Below the pieces are notes generated by a model. It was not told the DNA's origin. It did no database searches and saw only the letters and a program-made list of their open reading frames with translations. A stretch of DNA of 33,162 nt, taken from NCBI RefSeq assembly GCF_021731785.1, contig NZ_JAKFWS010000115.1:1-33162 (forward strand), read 5' to 3'. Below are positions 1-7,460 of this stretch, piece by piece; the first letter of the stretch is position 1, and every line of letters starts with the position of its first letter. The translations under genes and the position numbers were made by a program. This DNA is from Methylocystis sp. (lineage in GTDB: Bacteria > Pseudomonadota > Alphaproteobacteria > Rhizobiales > Beijerinckiaceae).

Positions 1-905
1 GCGTGGCGCGCGCCATCAGCCGCTCGGTCTATGGCCAGGACCTCATCGACTTAAACGAGAACTGGCGCATTCTGATCGGCGGGCGCTACGATCTTCTCGC
101 CCAGCGCGAGCGCGTCTTCGATCCCTTGGGCGCGCTCGCCGGAGAACCGACATCGAGCCTGAGCAAAGGGATCAAGGGCTATTTCTCGCCGCGCGCCGGC
201 ATTCTCTATCGCCCGGACGAGGAGACGCAGTTCTTCGCCGCCTATGGCAAATCGCTGATCCCCAACACCGGCGTGCGGATTCAAAGCGGCGAAGCGCCGC
301 CGCCGCAGCAGGACACGCAATATGAGCTGGGCTTCCGGCGCGAGTTCATGAACCGCAAGATGAGCTTCGAGGTCGGGCTCTTCGACATCGCCCGCGACAA
401 TGTCGCGATCCCCAATCCGGCCAATCCCAGCGGCTTTTACTCGGTCGTCACCGGCCAGCAGCACAGCCACGGCATCGAAGTTAATCTTGGCGGCGAAATC
501 CTGCCGAACCTCAAAATCAACGCCGCCGCGACATTCCTGCATGCGCTGGTGTCGAAGGACGACAACATTCCCTCGCAGCAGGGCAGCGATCTTCTGGGCG
601 CGCCGCGCCGGGTCTATAACTTCTCCGCCAATTACACATTCGACACAGGCGACCTCAAGGGGCTCGAACTCGGCGCAAGCTACTACTACGCCAGCCGCCT
701 CGAAGCGACGCTGCCCAACACCTATGGCTTTACGCTCGCGCCCCAGCAGATGCTCGGCGCCTCGCTCGCCTATAATTTCACCGACAATCTCAGATTCGAA
801 CTCAATGCCGCCAATCTAACCAACCAATCCAACTGGACATCAAACGGCGCCCTCTATCACGGCGAGCCAAGGACAATCGCCGCAAGCCTCACTTACAAAT
901 ATTGA
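1..905 (+). CDS. TonB-dependent siderophore receptor, C-terminal part (5' end outside window)
   Basis: This is the 3' part of an outer-membrane TonB-dependent receptor; about 300 residues of the beta-barrel are visible and the plug domain and signal peptide lie upstream of the window. The alternating polar/aromatic strands, the segment FFAAYGKSLIPNTG, the segment YELGFRREF, and the motif SYYYASRLEATLPNTYGFT followed by a last strand ending in an aromatic residue (TYKY) are typical of ferric-siderophore receptors of the FhuA/FoxA type. The family takes up Fe(III)-siderophores using energy from TonB-ExbBD. It reads into the LysR gene, which starts 9 bp after its stop. It is not part of the conjugation core, so it is cargo or flanking DNA. 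The substrate cannot be told from this fragment. Confidence 0.85.
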   Translation, partial: VARAISRSVYGQDLIDLNENWRILIGGRYDLLAQRERVFDPLGALAGEPTSSLSKGIKGYFSPRAGILYRPDEETQFFAAYGKSLIPNTGVRIQSGEAPPPQQDTQYELGFRREFMNRKMSFEVGLFDIARDNVAIPNPANPSGFYSVVTGQQHSHGIEVNLGGEILPNLKINAAATFLHALVSKDDNIPSQQGSDLLGAPRRVYNFSANYTFDTGDLKGLELGASYYYASRLEATLPNTYGFTLAPQQMLGASLAYNFTDNLRFELNAANLTNQSNWTSNGALYHGEPRTIAASLTYKY

Positions 906-914
906 CGCGACGCC

Positions 915-1883
915 ATGGCTCGACATTCGAATCCCCCACGGCGCATCCGCCAACCGAGTGAAACTTCGGGACGATCGACACGAGAGAACAGGGCGATTAA
1001 TTTCGTTTCGATTTCTCAAGCGCTTCTCGTCGCCGACCATGCAAGCGTCAGTCACGCTGCCCGGGCGCTTGGCGTACGCCAATCCGCAGTTAGCCGCCGC
1101 GTTCAGGCGCTCGAAAACGAGCTGGGAGTATCTCTGTTCGAACGACAGTTGAATGGCGTCCGACTGACGGTCGCCGGCAAGCGTTTCTTCGATCGGACTC
1201 GGGCCGCGTTCGCCGAAATCGATCATGCGGTGGCAAACGCTTTGGCGGCGGGACGCGGCGCGGAGGGCATGATCCGCATCGGAGTTCTCCCTTCCACTAT
1301 CAATGGTTGCCTGAGCGAGCTGCTGTACGATTATCGGGCGGCGCATCCCGCCGTCGCCATGGAATTCTACGAAGGTCCGGCTCCGAATCAGATCGCGCGA
1401 ATTATGGAGCGTCGTCTCGACGTCGCTTTTCTGGTCGATGGAACGCCGACGCCTGGCTGCGATATCGAAAGATATTGGAATGCCGGCGTCTGCGTCGCCT
1501 TGCCTGACCAACATCCGCTCACGGGTTGCGACTTCGTCGATTGGGACTTGCTGAAGGACGAGCATTTTATTCTGGGCCGCGAGGCGATTGACGCGGGGCT
1601 CGACAGAATTGCAGCCGAGCGCATTGAGGGGTTCGGCGGCCGGATGTCGCTCGAAACCCATGACATTTCACAAGACGCCGTGATGAAACTTGTTGTGCTG
1701 GGATTTGGCCTCGGCCTCGTGAACGATTCAAACGTTTCGATTTGCTATCCAGGCGTCGCTTTTCGACAGCTCCCGCGCGACGATAGCCATCTCGGCTTTT
1801 GCGCCGTCTGGCTGCCGGGCAACGACAATCCGGCGTTGCGTCGCTTTATCAGCCTTGCGCGGACGATGGCGAAGAAAGGCTGA
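915..1883 (+). CDS. LysR-family transcriptional regulator
   Basis: A 322-residue LysR-type regulator. The N-terminal winged HTH lies at about residues 28-90 and contains the recognition-helix segment GVRQSAVSRRVQALENELG and then LFERQLNGVRLT, both hallmarks of the family. The remainder is the periplasmic-binding-like effector domain (LRIGVLPS-like strand, then residues 115-310). The first 27 residues (basic, low complexity) are an unusual extension; no later ATG fits, so the true start may be a non-ATG codon further in. A LysR gene beside the DUF2274/trbI end of the trb operon recurs in related alphaproteobacterial elements, which suggests it belongs to the element and may regulate transfer; this is inference. 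Its 3' end overlaps the convergent DUF2274 gene by 35 bp. The ligand is unknown. Confidence 0.88.
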   Translation: MARHSNPPRRIRQPSETSGRSTRENRAINFVSISQALLVADHASVSHAARALGVRQSAVSRRVQALENELGVSLFERQLNGVRLTVAGKRFFDRTRAAFAEIDHAVANALAAGRGAEGMIRIGVLPSTINGCLSELLYDYRAAHPAVAMEFYEGPAPNQIARIMERRLDVAFLVDGTPTPGCDIERYWNAGVCVALPDQHPLTGCDFVDWDLLKDEHFILGREAIDAGLDRIAAERIEGFGGRMSLETHDISQDAVMKLVVLGFGLGLVNDSNVSICYPGVAFRQLPRDDSHLGFCAVWLPGNDNPALRRFISLARTMAKKG

Positions 1884-2133
1884 AGGGTGATTTTGGCGGC
1901 GTCGGCGCGGCGGGCTTCTTTGTGGAATTGCGGGATTGCGCAAAGCCTCGATCGCTCGCAATAAATTTCTCCAGCATCGGCGCAATGAGTTTTGCCGGGT
2001 CGATGGACTTGCCGGTTTCCTTCGCGAGAAGCTCCGCATAAGCGATCAGATTTCGATGAAGCGCGGCGGACAGCGTGACGGTGAGCTTCACCGGTTTGTC
2101 GTCATCGATCCCGGCGAGTTTCAGTTTGGTCAT
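1849..2133 (-). CDS. DUF2274 family protein at the end of the trb operon
   Basis: A 94-residue protein recognised as DUF2274: it opens MTKLKLAGIDDDKPVKLTV, followed by a helix with LHRNLIAYAELLAKETG and then the segment KLIAPMLEKFI. The fold is probably ribbon-helix-helix-like, judging from one strand followed by two helices; that is inference. The family is almost always the last gene of alphaproteobacterial trb operons, after trbI. Its ATG overlaps the trbI stop (ATGA), which implies translational coupling. The tail is Pro/Ser-rich. Its last codons overlap the 3' end of the convergent LysR gene. No function is established; a role in regulating or accompanying transfer is possible. Confidence 0.85.
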   Translation of the reverse strand: MTKLKLAGIDDDKPVKLTVTLSAALHRNLIAYAELLAKETGKSIDPAKLIAPMLEKFIASDRGFAQSRNSTKKPAAPTPPKSPFSLSSPSSAQG

Positions 2134-3341
2134 GGATCGTCTCGCTTGGCGGCGATTTCACTGCGTTCATGGTAGGGCGCGAGGACAAGGTCGCGGGTGA
2201 CGATAACGCGAACGGGAAAACCAGGACGAATAGTGAGCGTCGGCTGGATGTTGAGATTGCGGCCGACAATCTGCTGGCCGGTCTGATTGAGGCTTTGCGC
2301 GCCGCCGCGTCGCAGCGCCTGGATCAGCGCATTTTCTTCGCCGGTCGTTCCAAGCTGGGTTCCGACGCCGAGAATGGTCGAAAGCGCGGCCGCGCCGGCG
2401 AGGCGCAGCCAATGATGATCGACTTCATCTTCGAGGCCGGAGTAGCCACCGGCGTCGGCGCCGGGCTGGCGCTCCAGCACGATCGATTGGCCGTCCGGAA
2501 GGATAAGCCGATTCCACACGAGCAACACGCGCGATTGGCCGAAGGCTATTGCCGAGTCATAGACACCGATCAGCTTCGCGCCCTGGGGGATAAGGAGGAA
2601 GCGGCCGGTCGGGCTGTCATAGACGTTCTCGGTGACTTGCGCGGTGATCTGGCCGGGAAGATCGGAGCGGATGCCGGTGACGAGCGCCGCGGCAATGACG
2701 GCGCCGGCCTGCAGAACATAGCGCGAGGCCGGCTGCGCCAGACGGTCGGAACTCACAGTGCGTCGATCCGCGGGCGCGTTGACGAAAGCGAGTTTGCGAT
2801 CCTGCATATTCTGGAGCGCATTGGGATCGATCGGCGGCCCCTCGCCGAATTCGACGCCCGTTGATGCGGACGCGTTTCCCGATGTAGGCGCAAACGGGAC
2901 AGCCGCCGGACGCTCATGCGCATTCGTCGATGTGAAGAGTTTCGCGGTGCGCGCCGCCTCGCGTTCCTGGCCGATGCGTTGTTGTTCCGGGTCAACGCCA
3001 TTTGATGACGGCAATTGCCCCTGCGCGGCAAGGATCGGCCGACCGAGATCGCCGGGCAACGGCGGGCCGAGTTTCGGCACATTTTTGGGAAGGCCCGTAT
3101 AGTCCCGCGGCAGCGCCGCGAGGCCATCGGCGGTCGTCTTCGCTTCCGTGTTGTAGAGTTCCGGCGCAGAGCCGGAGCGCCCGCGCTGCTGCAAAGCGAA
3201 GACGGTCAGCCCCAGAATGGCGGCGGCGGAGACGCCGGAGAGCGCGATCAACACACGGCGGGAGAGACGCGTCACCGGCGGACGCTCGGGTCGAAGCCGC
3301 AATTCCTCAGTGAGCCTCTTCTCGTTCTCCGGCGCGCTCAT
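2130..3341 (-). CDS. trbI: Conjugal transfer protein TrbI (VirB10-like)
   Basis: TrbI is the VirB10-type protein that spans inner membrane, periplasm and outer-membrane core of the type IV secretion channel. The 403-residue protein has a short cytoplasmic N-terminus, one membrane segment at about residues 29-49 (VLIALSGVSAAAILGLTVFA), a Pro/Ala-rich periplasmic linker, and a C-terminal VirB10/TrbI beta-barrel domain from about residue 200. Typical segments of that domain are VLQAGAVIAAALVTGIRSDLPG, of which only the start need be read, the run GRFLLIPQGAKLIGVYDS, and RPGFPVRVIV near the end. Length and domain order are normal. The start ATG overlaps the trbG stop by 4 bp and its stop overlaps DUF2274. 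Confidence 0.95.
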   Translation of the reverse strand: MSAPENEKRLTEELRLRPERPPVTRLSRRVLIALSGVSAAAILGLTVFALQQRGRSGSAPELYNTEAKTTADGLAALPRDYTGLPKNVPKLGPPLPGDLGRPILAAQGQLPSSNGVDPEQQRIGQEREAARTAKLFTSTNAHERPAAVPFAPTSGNASASTGVEFGEGPPIDPNALQNMQDRKLAFVNAPADRRTVSSDRLAQPASRYVLQAGAVIAAALVTGIRSDLPGQITAQVTENVYDSPTGRFLLIPQGAKLIGVYDSAIAFGQSRVLLVWNRLILPDGQSIVLERQPGADAGGYSGLEDEVDHHWLRLAGAAALSTILGVGTQLGTTGEENALIQALRRGGAQSLNQTGQQIVGRNLNIQPTLTIRPGFPVRVIVTRDLVLAPYHERSEIAAKRDDP

Positions 3342-4333
3342 ATCGCCGGCCTCCCGTCGCTGCGCACGATACGAACGACTTGCTGCGAGTCGGCGCCAAA
3401 GCGCAGTTCCGCGGCGGCGAAGAGCCGATCAATGATCATATGATTGCCGCGCACGCGATAATTGACGAGCTGGCTGTCGCCGGCGGCGCCGATGATGAAA
3501 AGCGGCGGCATTTCGCCCTGGGAGATCCCGCGCGGAAATTCGACATAGACCTTGCGACCATCATCGAAGGCGCGCAGCGGTCGCCAGGGCGCGGCGTCGC
3601 CCTCGATCGTGTAACGAAAATTGAGTCTTGAGAGATCGAGACCGACGTCGATGGGCGCGGCAGCCTCGGCGGCGACATTCTGCCGCCGCAATGCGATGAG
3701 TTCGTCCTGCGGATATTGCCAGGAGACGGAGGCCATATAGGTTTTCTCGGTCGAGCGCAGTTCGAGATGATAGGTGCGCCGATCGGTGTTGATGACAAGA
3801 TTGGTCATCAGATCGGCGCGCGTCGGCTTGACCATGATGTGGGTTTTTCGCGTATTCCCCACGCCGCTTTCCGTATCGCCAATGATCCAGCGCACCGTGT
3901 CGCCGGCAGCGACGGGACCGGAGCCGACGAGCTGCTCGCCGTCCTGCAGGGCGATGTCGGTGATCTCGCCGGGGGCAGCATAGACCTGATAGAGCGCGCC
4001 GTCGGAAAACGGATAGACCTGTACGGCATTGATATAACCGGCGCGACGCGGTTGCATCCGCGCGGCGGCGTTCGCCTGTTCGACTCGTATTTTCGGATCG
4101 CTCGGCTCGGGACGCTCGCCCACGCCCCCCGCGAGGGATTTAAGCTGGCCCGGAAGCGGCAGGAGTTTGGGGATTTCGACGATTCTGACCGGGTTCGGCG
4201 GATCGCTCTGCAGCGCCGCAGGAGACGGCATGTCGTCGTAGTCGATCTCCGGCGGCTTGAAGGTCGAGCAACCGGCAAGCGCCGTGGAGCCGAGAAGCAG
4301 AACGACCGAAGCACGAAGCGAAAGCAGCGTCAT
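3338..4333 (-). CDS. trbG: Conjugal transfer protein TrbG (VirB9-like lipoprotein)
   Basis: TrbG is the VirB9-type component of the outer-membrane core complex of the P-type mating channel. The 331-residue protein begins with a lipoprotein signal peptide whose lipobox is LAGC (Cys22), so it should be anchored to the outer membrane. The VirB9/CagX domain follows: the strand segments VQVYPFSDGALYQVYAAPG, the run IALQDGEQL, WIIGDTESG, and the C-terminal domain with FRYTIEGDAAPWRPLRAFDDG and VYVEFPRG, all characteristic. The start overlaps the trbF stop by 4 bp; the stop overlaps trbI. TrbG proteins without a lipobox exist, so the lipid anchor is a prediction. Confidence 0.95.
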   Translation of the reverse strand: MTLLSLRASVVLLLGSTALAGCSTFKPPEIDYDDMPSPAALQSDPPNPVRIVEIPKLLPLPGQLKSLAGGVGERPEPSDPKIRVEQANAAARMQPRRAGYINAVQVYPFSDGALYQVYAAPGEITDIALQDGEQLVGSGPVAAGDTVRWIIGDTESGVGNTRKTHIMVKPTRADLMTNLVINTDRRTYHLELRSTEKTYMASVSWQYPQDELIALRRQNVAAEAAAPIDVGLDLSRLNFRYTIEGDAAPWRPLRAFDDGRKVYVEFPRGISQGEMPPLFIIGAAGDSQLVNYRVRGNHMIIDRLFAAAELRFGADSQQVVRIVRSDGRPAI

Positions 4334-5013
4334 TGTCCAAGCTCCTTCGACCAGTTGACCGCGTGGATGAAGACGCCGAGCGGATTCTTGCGCAGGCGCT
4401 CGGCGTCGCGCGGCGGTTGAACGATGATGGTGAGGATGGCGGTCCAGCGTTCGGTCGCGGCGAGACGGGCGTTCTCGTAGCGGCGCTCGGTCCAGGCGAC
4501 GCGAAAGGAATCGTCCGAGGCGCGAATGACGCTCGCGACCTCGATCGCGATCTGGATTTGGCCGATTTTGGCGAAGGGGTCGTTGACGCGGGCGTAATCG
4601 TTTAAGGCGAGCGCGCCTTTATCGGTCGCGAAGTCATAGGCCTTGAGCCAATTCTGGCGGACGATGATCGGATCGGCTGGGATGGCGCGGACATTCTCGA
4701 CGAAGCGCGCAAGATGCCAGGCGATCTGCGGATCGGTCGGCTTGTAGTCGGCGATGGCCGGCGCGATCGCCTGCGCTTCGCCGATCTTGTCGACCTGCAC
4801 CACCCAGGGAACGATCGATTCACGCGCGCCCTGCCAGACCAGCGCCGCGGCGAGGCCGCCGGCGAGAAAGAGATTACAGAGCGCGATGAGCCGCCAGTTC
4901 TTCGCCTGCACGCGCGCCGAGCCGATGCGTTCGTCCCAGACTTGGGCGGCTTTTTGGTAAGGCGTTTCGGGTTCGGGCGTTCGCCCGTAGCGAATGGAAG
5001 AGCGTTTGAACAT
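4330..5013 (-). CDS. trbF: Conjugal transfer protein TrbF (VirB8-like)
   Basis: TrbF is the VirB8-type assembly factor of the inner-membrane complex. The 227-residue protein has a short cytoplasmic N-terminus containing PYQKAAQVWDERIGSARVQA, one membrane segment at about residues 42-63, and a periplasmic VirB8/NTF2-like domain. Family features seen are VVQVDKIGEAQAI, IAWHLARFVENVR and FRVAWTERRYE. The length is normal for the family. The start codon shares one base with the trbL stop (TGATG), so the pair is probably coupled in translation. Confidence 0.95.
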   Translation of the reverse strand: MFKRSSIRYGRTPEPETPYQKAAQVWDERIGSARVQAKNWRLIALCNLFLAGGLAAALVWQGARESIVPWVVQVDKIGEAQAIAPAIADYKPTDPQIAWHLARFVENVRAIPADPIIVRQNWLKAYDFATDKGALALNDYARVNDPFAKIGQIQIAIEVASVIRASDDSFRVAWTERRYENARLAATERWTAILTIIVQPPRDAERLRKNPLGVFIHAVNWSKELGQ

Positions 5014-6278
5014 CAGCGCGCCTCGGAGAGAGAGATGGAAGCGCCGGCGCCATGGGCGTCGCCAGCGCGGACGGAATGAGCGGCGAGAGAGAGGCCGTGA
5101 CTGACAGCCTGAGCGCGCTTCAGGCGCTTCGCCCAGGCGGGCTCGCCGCTGGTAAGAGGGGCGGAGGCGTTTGACGCCATCGAAGGGTCGGTGCCGCCGC
5201 TTGCGGCTGACGCCGCGCCGCTTGTTGAAGCCGCGGACGGCCAGCCCGCCGGGCCTGCTCCTCCTCCCGGCCGGCCATTCGGCCCGGAAGGCGGCGCGCC
5301 AGGAGAAGACGGCGCGCTCGCGCCGCTCCCCGGCGGGATCATCGTCGCGGCAGCGGTGTCGCGGCTACCGCCAAGCGAAGCGAGGGCGCCGCCCGCGTAA
5401 CGCGCCGCGCCATAGCCGGCGGCCGCGCCGCCGGCGACAATGAGACTGGTTCCGACGACGGCGCCCGCGCCAAGCTGCGGTCCGCCCGAGACGATGCCGT
5501 TCGCGACCCCGGGACCGAAGACGCCAAGGCCGAGAAGCGTCAGCGCCGCGAGCACCAATGTCATGGCGTCGTCGATCGTCGGCTGCGCGCCGCCGGCTCC
5601 TTGCGTGAATTGCGCAAACAAGGTCGAGCCGATGCCGATGATGACAGCGAGCGCCAGCACTTTGACGCCGGAAGACACGACATTGCCGAGTACGCGTTCG
5701 GCTAGGAAAGCGGTCTTGCCGAAAAGGCCAAAGGGGATGAGCACGAAGCCGGCGAGCGTCGTCAGCTTGAACTCGATCAGCGTGACGAAGAGCTGGATGG
5801 CGAGGATGAAGAAGCTGAGAAGAACGATCAGCCAGGCGAAGAGTAGGACGGCGATCTGGATGAAGTTCTCGAAAAACGAGACATAGCCCATCAGACCGGA
5901 GATCGCCTCGAGGATCGGCCTGCCGGCGTCGATGCCGACCTGCGCGACGCGTCCAGGACGCAAAAAATCCGCCGCAGCGAGGCCGCTGCCGGCGGCTTTG
6001 AGGCCGAGGCCAGAGAAACTCTCGAAGACGATGCGGGAGAGATTGTTCCAGTTGCCAATGAGATAGGCGAAGACGCCGACGAAGAGCGTCTTCTTGACGA
6101 GACGGGCGATGATGTCCTCGTCCGGCGCCAGGCTCCAGAACAGCGCGGCGAGAACGATGTCGATGACGACCAGCGTCGAAGCCAGAAAGCCGACCTCGCC
6201 GCCGAGCAGGCCGAAGCCGGAGTCGATATAAGAGGTGAAGACCTCGAGAAACCGATCGATGACGCCGCTCCCGCCCAT
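5013..6278 (-). CDS. trbL: P-type conjugative transfer protein TrbL (VirB6-like)
   Basis: TrbL is the polytopic VirB6-type membrane protein at the base of the mating channel. The 421-residue protein has five to seven hydrophobic segments between residues 20 and 290. These include FLASTLVVIDIVLAALFWSL, the stretch around residues 140-160, and VLALAVIIGIGSTLFAQF. A long cytoplasmic tail from about residue 310 is rich in Gly, Pro, Ser and Ala, as is usual for alphaproteobacterial TrbL. The segment TLAGFVLIPFGLFGKTAFLA is typical of the family. It starts 6 bp after the TrbK-alt stop. Confidence 0.95.
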   Translation of the reverse strand: MGGSGVIDRFLEVFTSYIDSGFGLLGGEVGFLASTLVVIDIVLAALFWSLAPDEDIIARLVKKTLFVGVFAYLIGNWNNLSRIVFESFSGLGLKAAGSGLAAADFLRPGRVAQVGIDAGRPILEAISGLMGYVSFFENFIQIAVLLFAWLIVLLSFFILAIQLFVTLIEFKLTTLAGFVLIPFGLFGKTAFLAERVLGNVVSSGVKVLALAVIIGIGSTLFAQFTQGAGGAQPTIDDAMTLVLAALTLLGLGVFGPGVANGIVSGGPQLGAGAVVGTSLIVAGGAAAGYGAARYAGGALASLGGSRDTAAATMIPPGSGASAPSSPGAPPSGPNGRPGGGAGPAGWPSAASTSGAASAASGGTDPSMASNASAPLTSGEPAWAKRLKRAQAVSHGLSLAAHSVRAGDAHGAGASISLSEAR

Positions 6279-6284
6279 GAGACG

Positions 6285-6701
6285 TCACTCACTCTTCGTC
6301 TTTTGCGAAGACTTTGGAGTCGGCGACGATTTGGGCGCGGTCGTCACCGCGGGCTTTTCGGGCGCATGCGGCGCCGAGGGGAACATGTCGAGCGGCTTTG
6401 GCGCGTCGCCCGCAGGTTCGGCCGGCGGCGCGAAGAATTTTCGCCGCTGCTCGGCCCAAAGCGCGCGGCATTTGGGATCATCGGCCTGTTCGATCGGGAT
6501 CGTCGCGCAGCGCAGCAGCTCTTCGTCGATCCGAGGCGCTTTGACCGGCGCGCCCGTGGGCAAAATCGACGACGATTGCGCTCTCGCCGCCAAGTCGGCG
6601 TCGCAAGCCGCCTCGACGCCGACAAGGGCAATGGCGCCGATCACGACGCCGAGCGCGATGAAGCCGATATTCTCTGGAGCGATCCAATCTTCGATTTTCA
6701 T
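6285..6701 (-). CDS. trbK: Putative entry-exclusion protein TrbK-alt
   Basis: A protein of 138 residues in the place of trbK, between trbJ and trbL. One N-terminal membrane segment (about residues 9-30, beginning near ENIGFIALGVVIGAIAL) precedes a periplasmic part containing LLRCATIPIEQADDPKCRALWAEQR. The pair of cysteines and the CRALWAEQRRKFF pattern match the alphaproteobacterial family called TrbK-alt, which replaces the unrelated small lipoprotein TrbK of IncP plasmids. A TTG at 6716 in the same frame adds five residues; the ATG at 6701 is preferred because it begins the conserved MKIEDWIAPEN. The tail is Pro/Ser/Lys-rich. Entry-exclusion function is inferred from position and family name only. 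Confidence 0.8.
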   Translation of the reverse strand: MKIEDWIAPENIGFIALGVVIGAIALVGVEAACDADLAARAQSSSILPTGAPVKAPRIDEELLRCATIPIEQADDPKCRALWAEQRRKFFAPPAEPAGDAPKPLDMFPSAPHAPEKPAVTTAPKSSPTPKSSQKTKSE

Positions 6702-6716
6702 CTCGTCGCGCCTCAA

Positions 6717-7460
6717 TCAATGGAACATCGAGACATTGCCGGGCTGATAGCCCTGGCCGGGCGCGATGAAGCGGCGCATCTGTTCGCGCGCCTGTTCCTG
6801 CGCTTGCGCGCTGCGCGCCATCTCCAGCGACTGGGCGCGGCCTTGCGAGGCGAGCAGCGCCGTCACATCAGCGAGCTGCTTGCTTTGCAGGGCGAGAAGC
6901 TGATTGCCGGCCTGCGACGCCTGGAGGGCGCCGACAGCCGATTGGCTGGACGAGATCAGCGCGCTGGCTTCGGATCGGGCGGTCTCGACGCCCTGCACGA
7001 TCCCGGCCTGAACCCGCAGCGCATCTTGAAACCCCGCGAGAGAATTCTGCCAGCGCTGGCGAGCGCCATCGATGAGCGATGCGCTGCTCGCCGACGCGTT
7101 CGCCGCGCCATAATGCGTCGAGAAGGCCTGATCGATCTGCTGGACGTCATAGGCGATGCGCTGGGCCTGATGCAGAAGCTGCTGGGTCTGCGCGATCGAT
7201 TGCTGGACGCTCTGCAGCGAAGAATAGGGCAGACTGGCGAGATTGCGCGCCTGATTCATTAACATCCGCGCCTCGTTCTGGAGGCTCGATATCTGATTGT
7301 TGATCTGCTGAAGCGTATTCGCCGCCGTCATGATGTTCTGGGTATAGTTGCTCGGATCGAACACCATGAACTGCGCGCGCGTCGCCCCGAGCGGCGCCAA
7401 GGACAGCGCCAGAGCGAGCGCAAGGCTGCTTACCGATATAGGGAAACGACTGCGATTCAT
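6717..7460 (-). CDS. trbJ: P-type conjugative transfer protein TrbJ (VirB5-like)
   Basis: TrbJ is the VirB5-type protein, a minor pilus-tip component exported to the periplasm. The 247-residue protein has a clear signal peptide with predicted cleavage after ALGATRA-like residues (position about 31, before QFMVFDPSNY). The mature part is almost wholly alpha-helical and Gln-rich, with coiled-coil character: TLQQINNQISSLQNEARML, then SLPYSSLQSVQQSIAQTQQL. VFDPSNYTQN just after cleavage is a reliable TrbJ signature. The start overlaps the trbE stop by 4 bp (ATGA). Confidence 0.93.
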   Translation of the reverse strand: MNRSRFPISVSSLALALALSLAPLGATRAQFMVFDPSNYTQNIMTAANTLQQINNQISSLQNEARMLMNQARNLASLPYSSLQSVQQSIAQTQQLLHQAQRIAYDVQQIDQAFSTHYGAANASASSASLIDGARQRWQNSLAGFQDALRVQAGIVQGVETARSEASALISSSQSAVGALQASQAGNQLLALQSKQLADVTALLASQGRAQSLEMARSAQAQEQAREQMRRFIAPGQGYQPGNVSMFH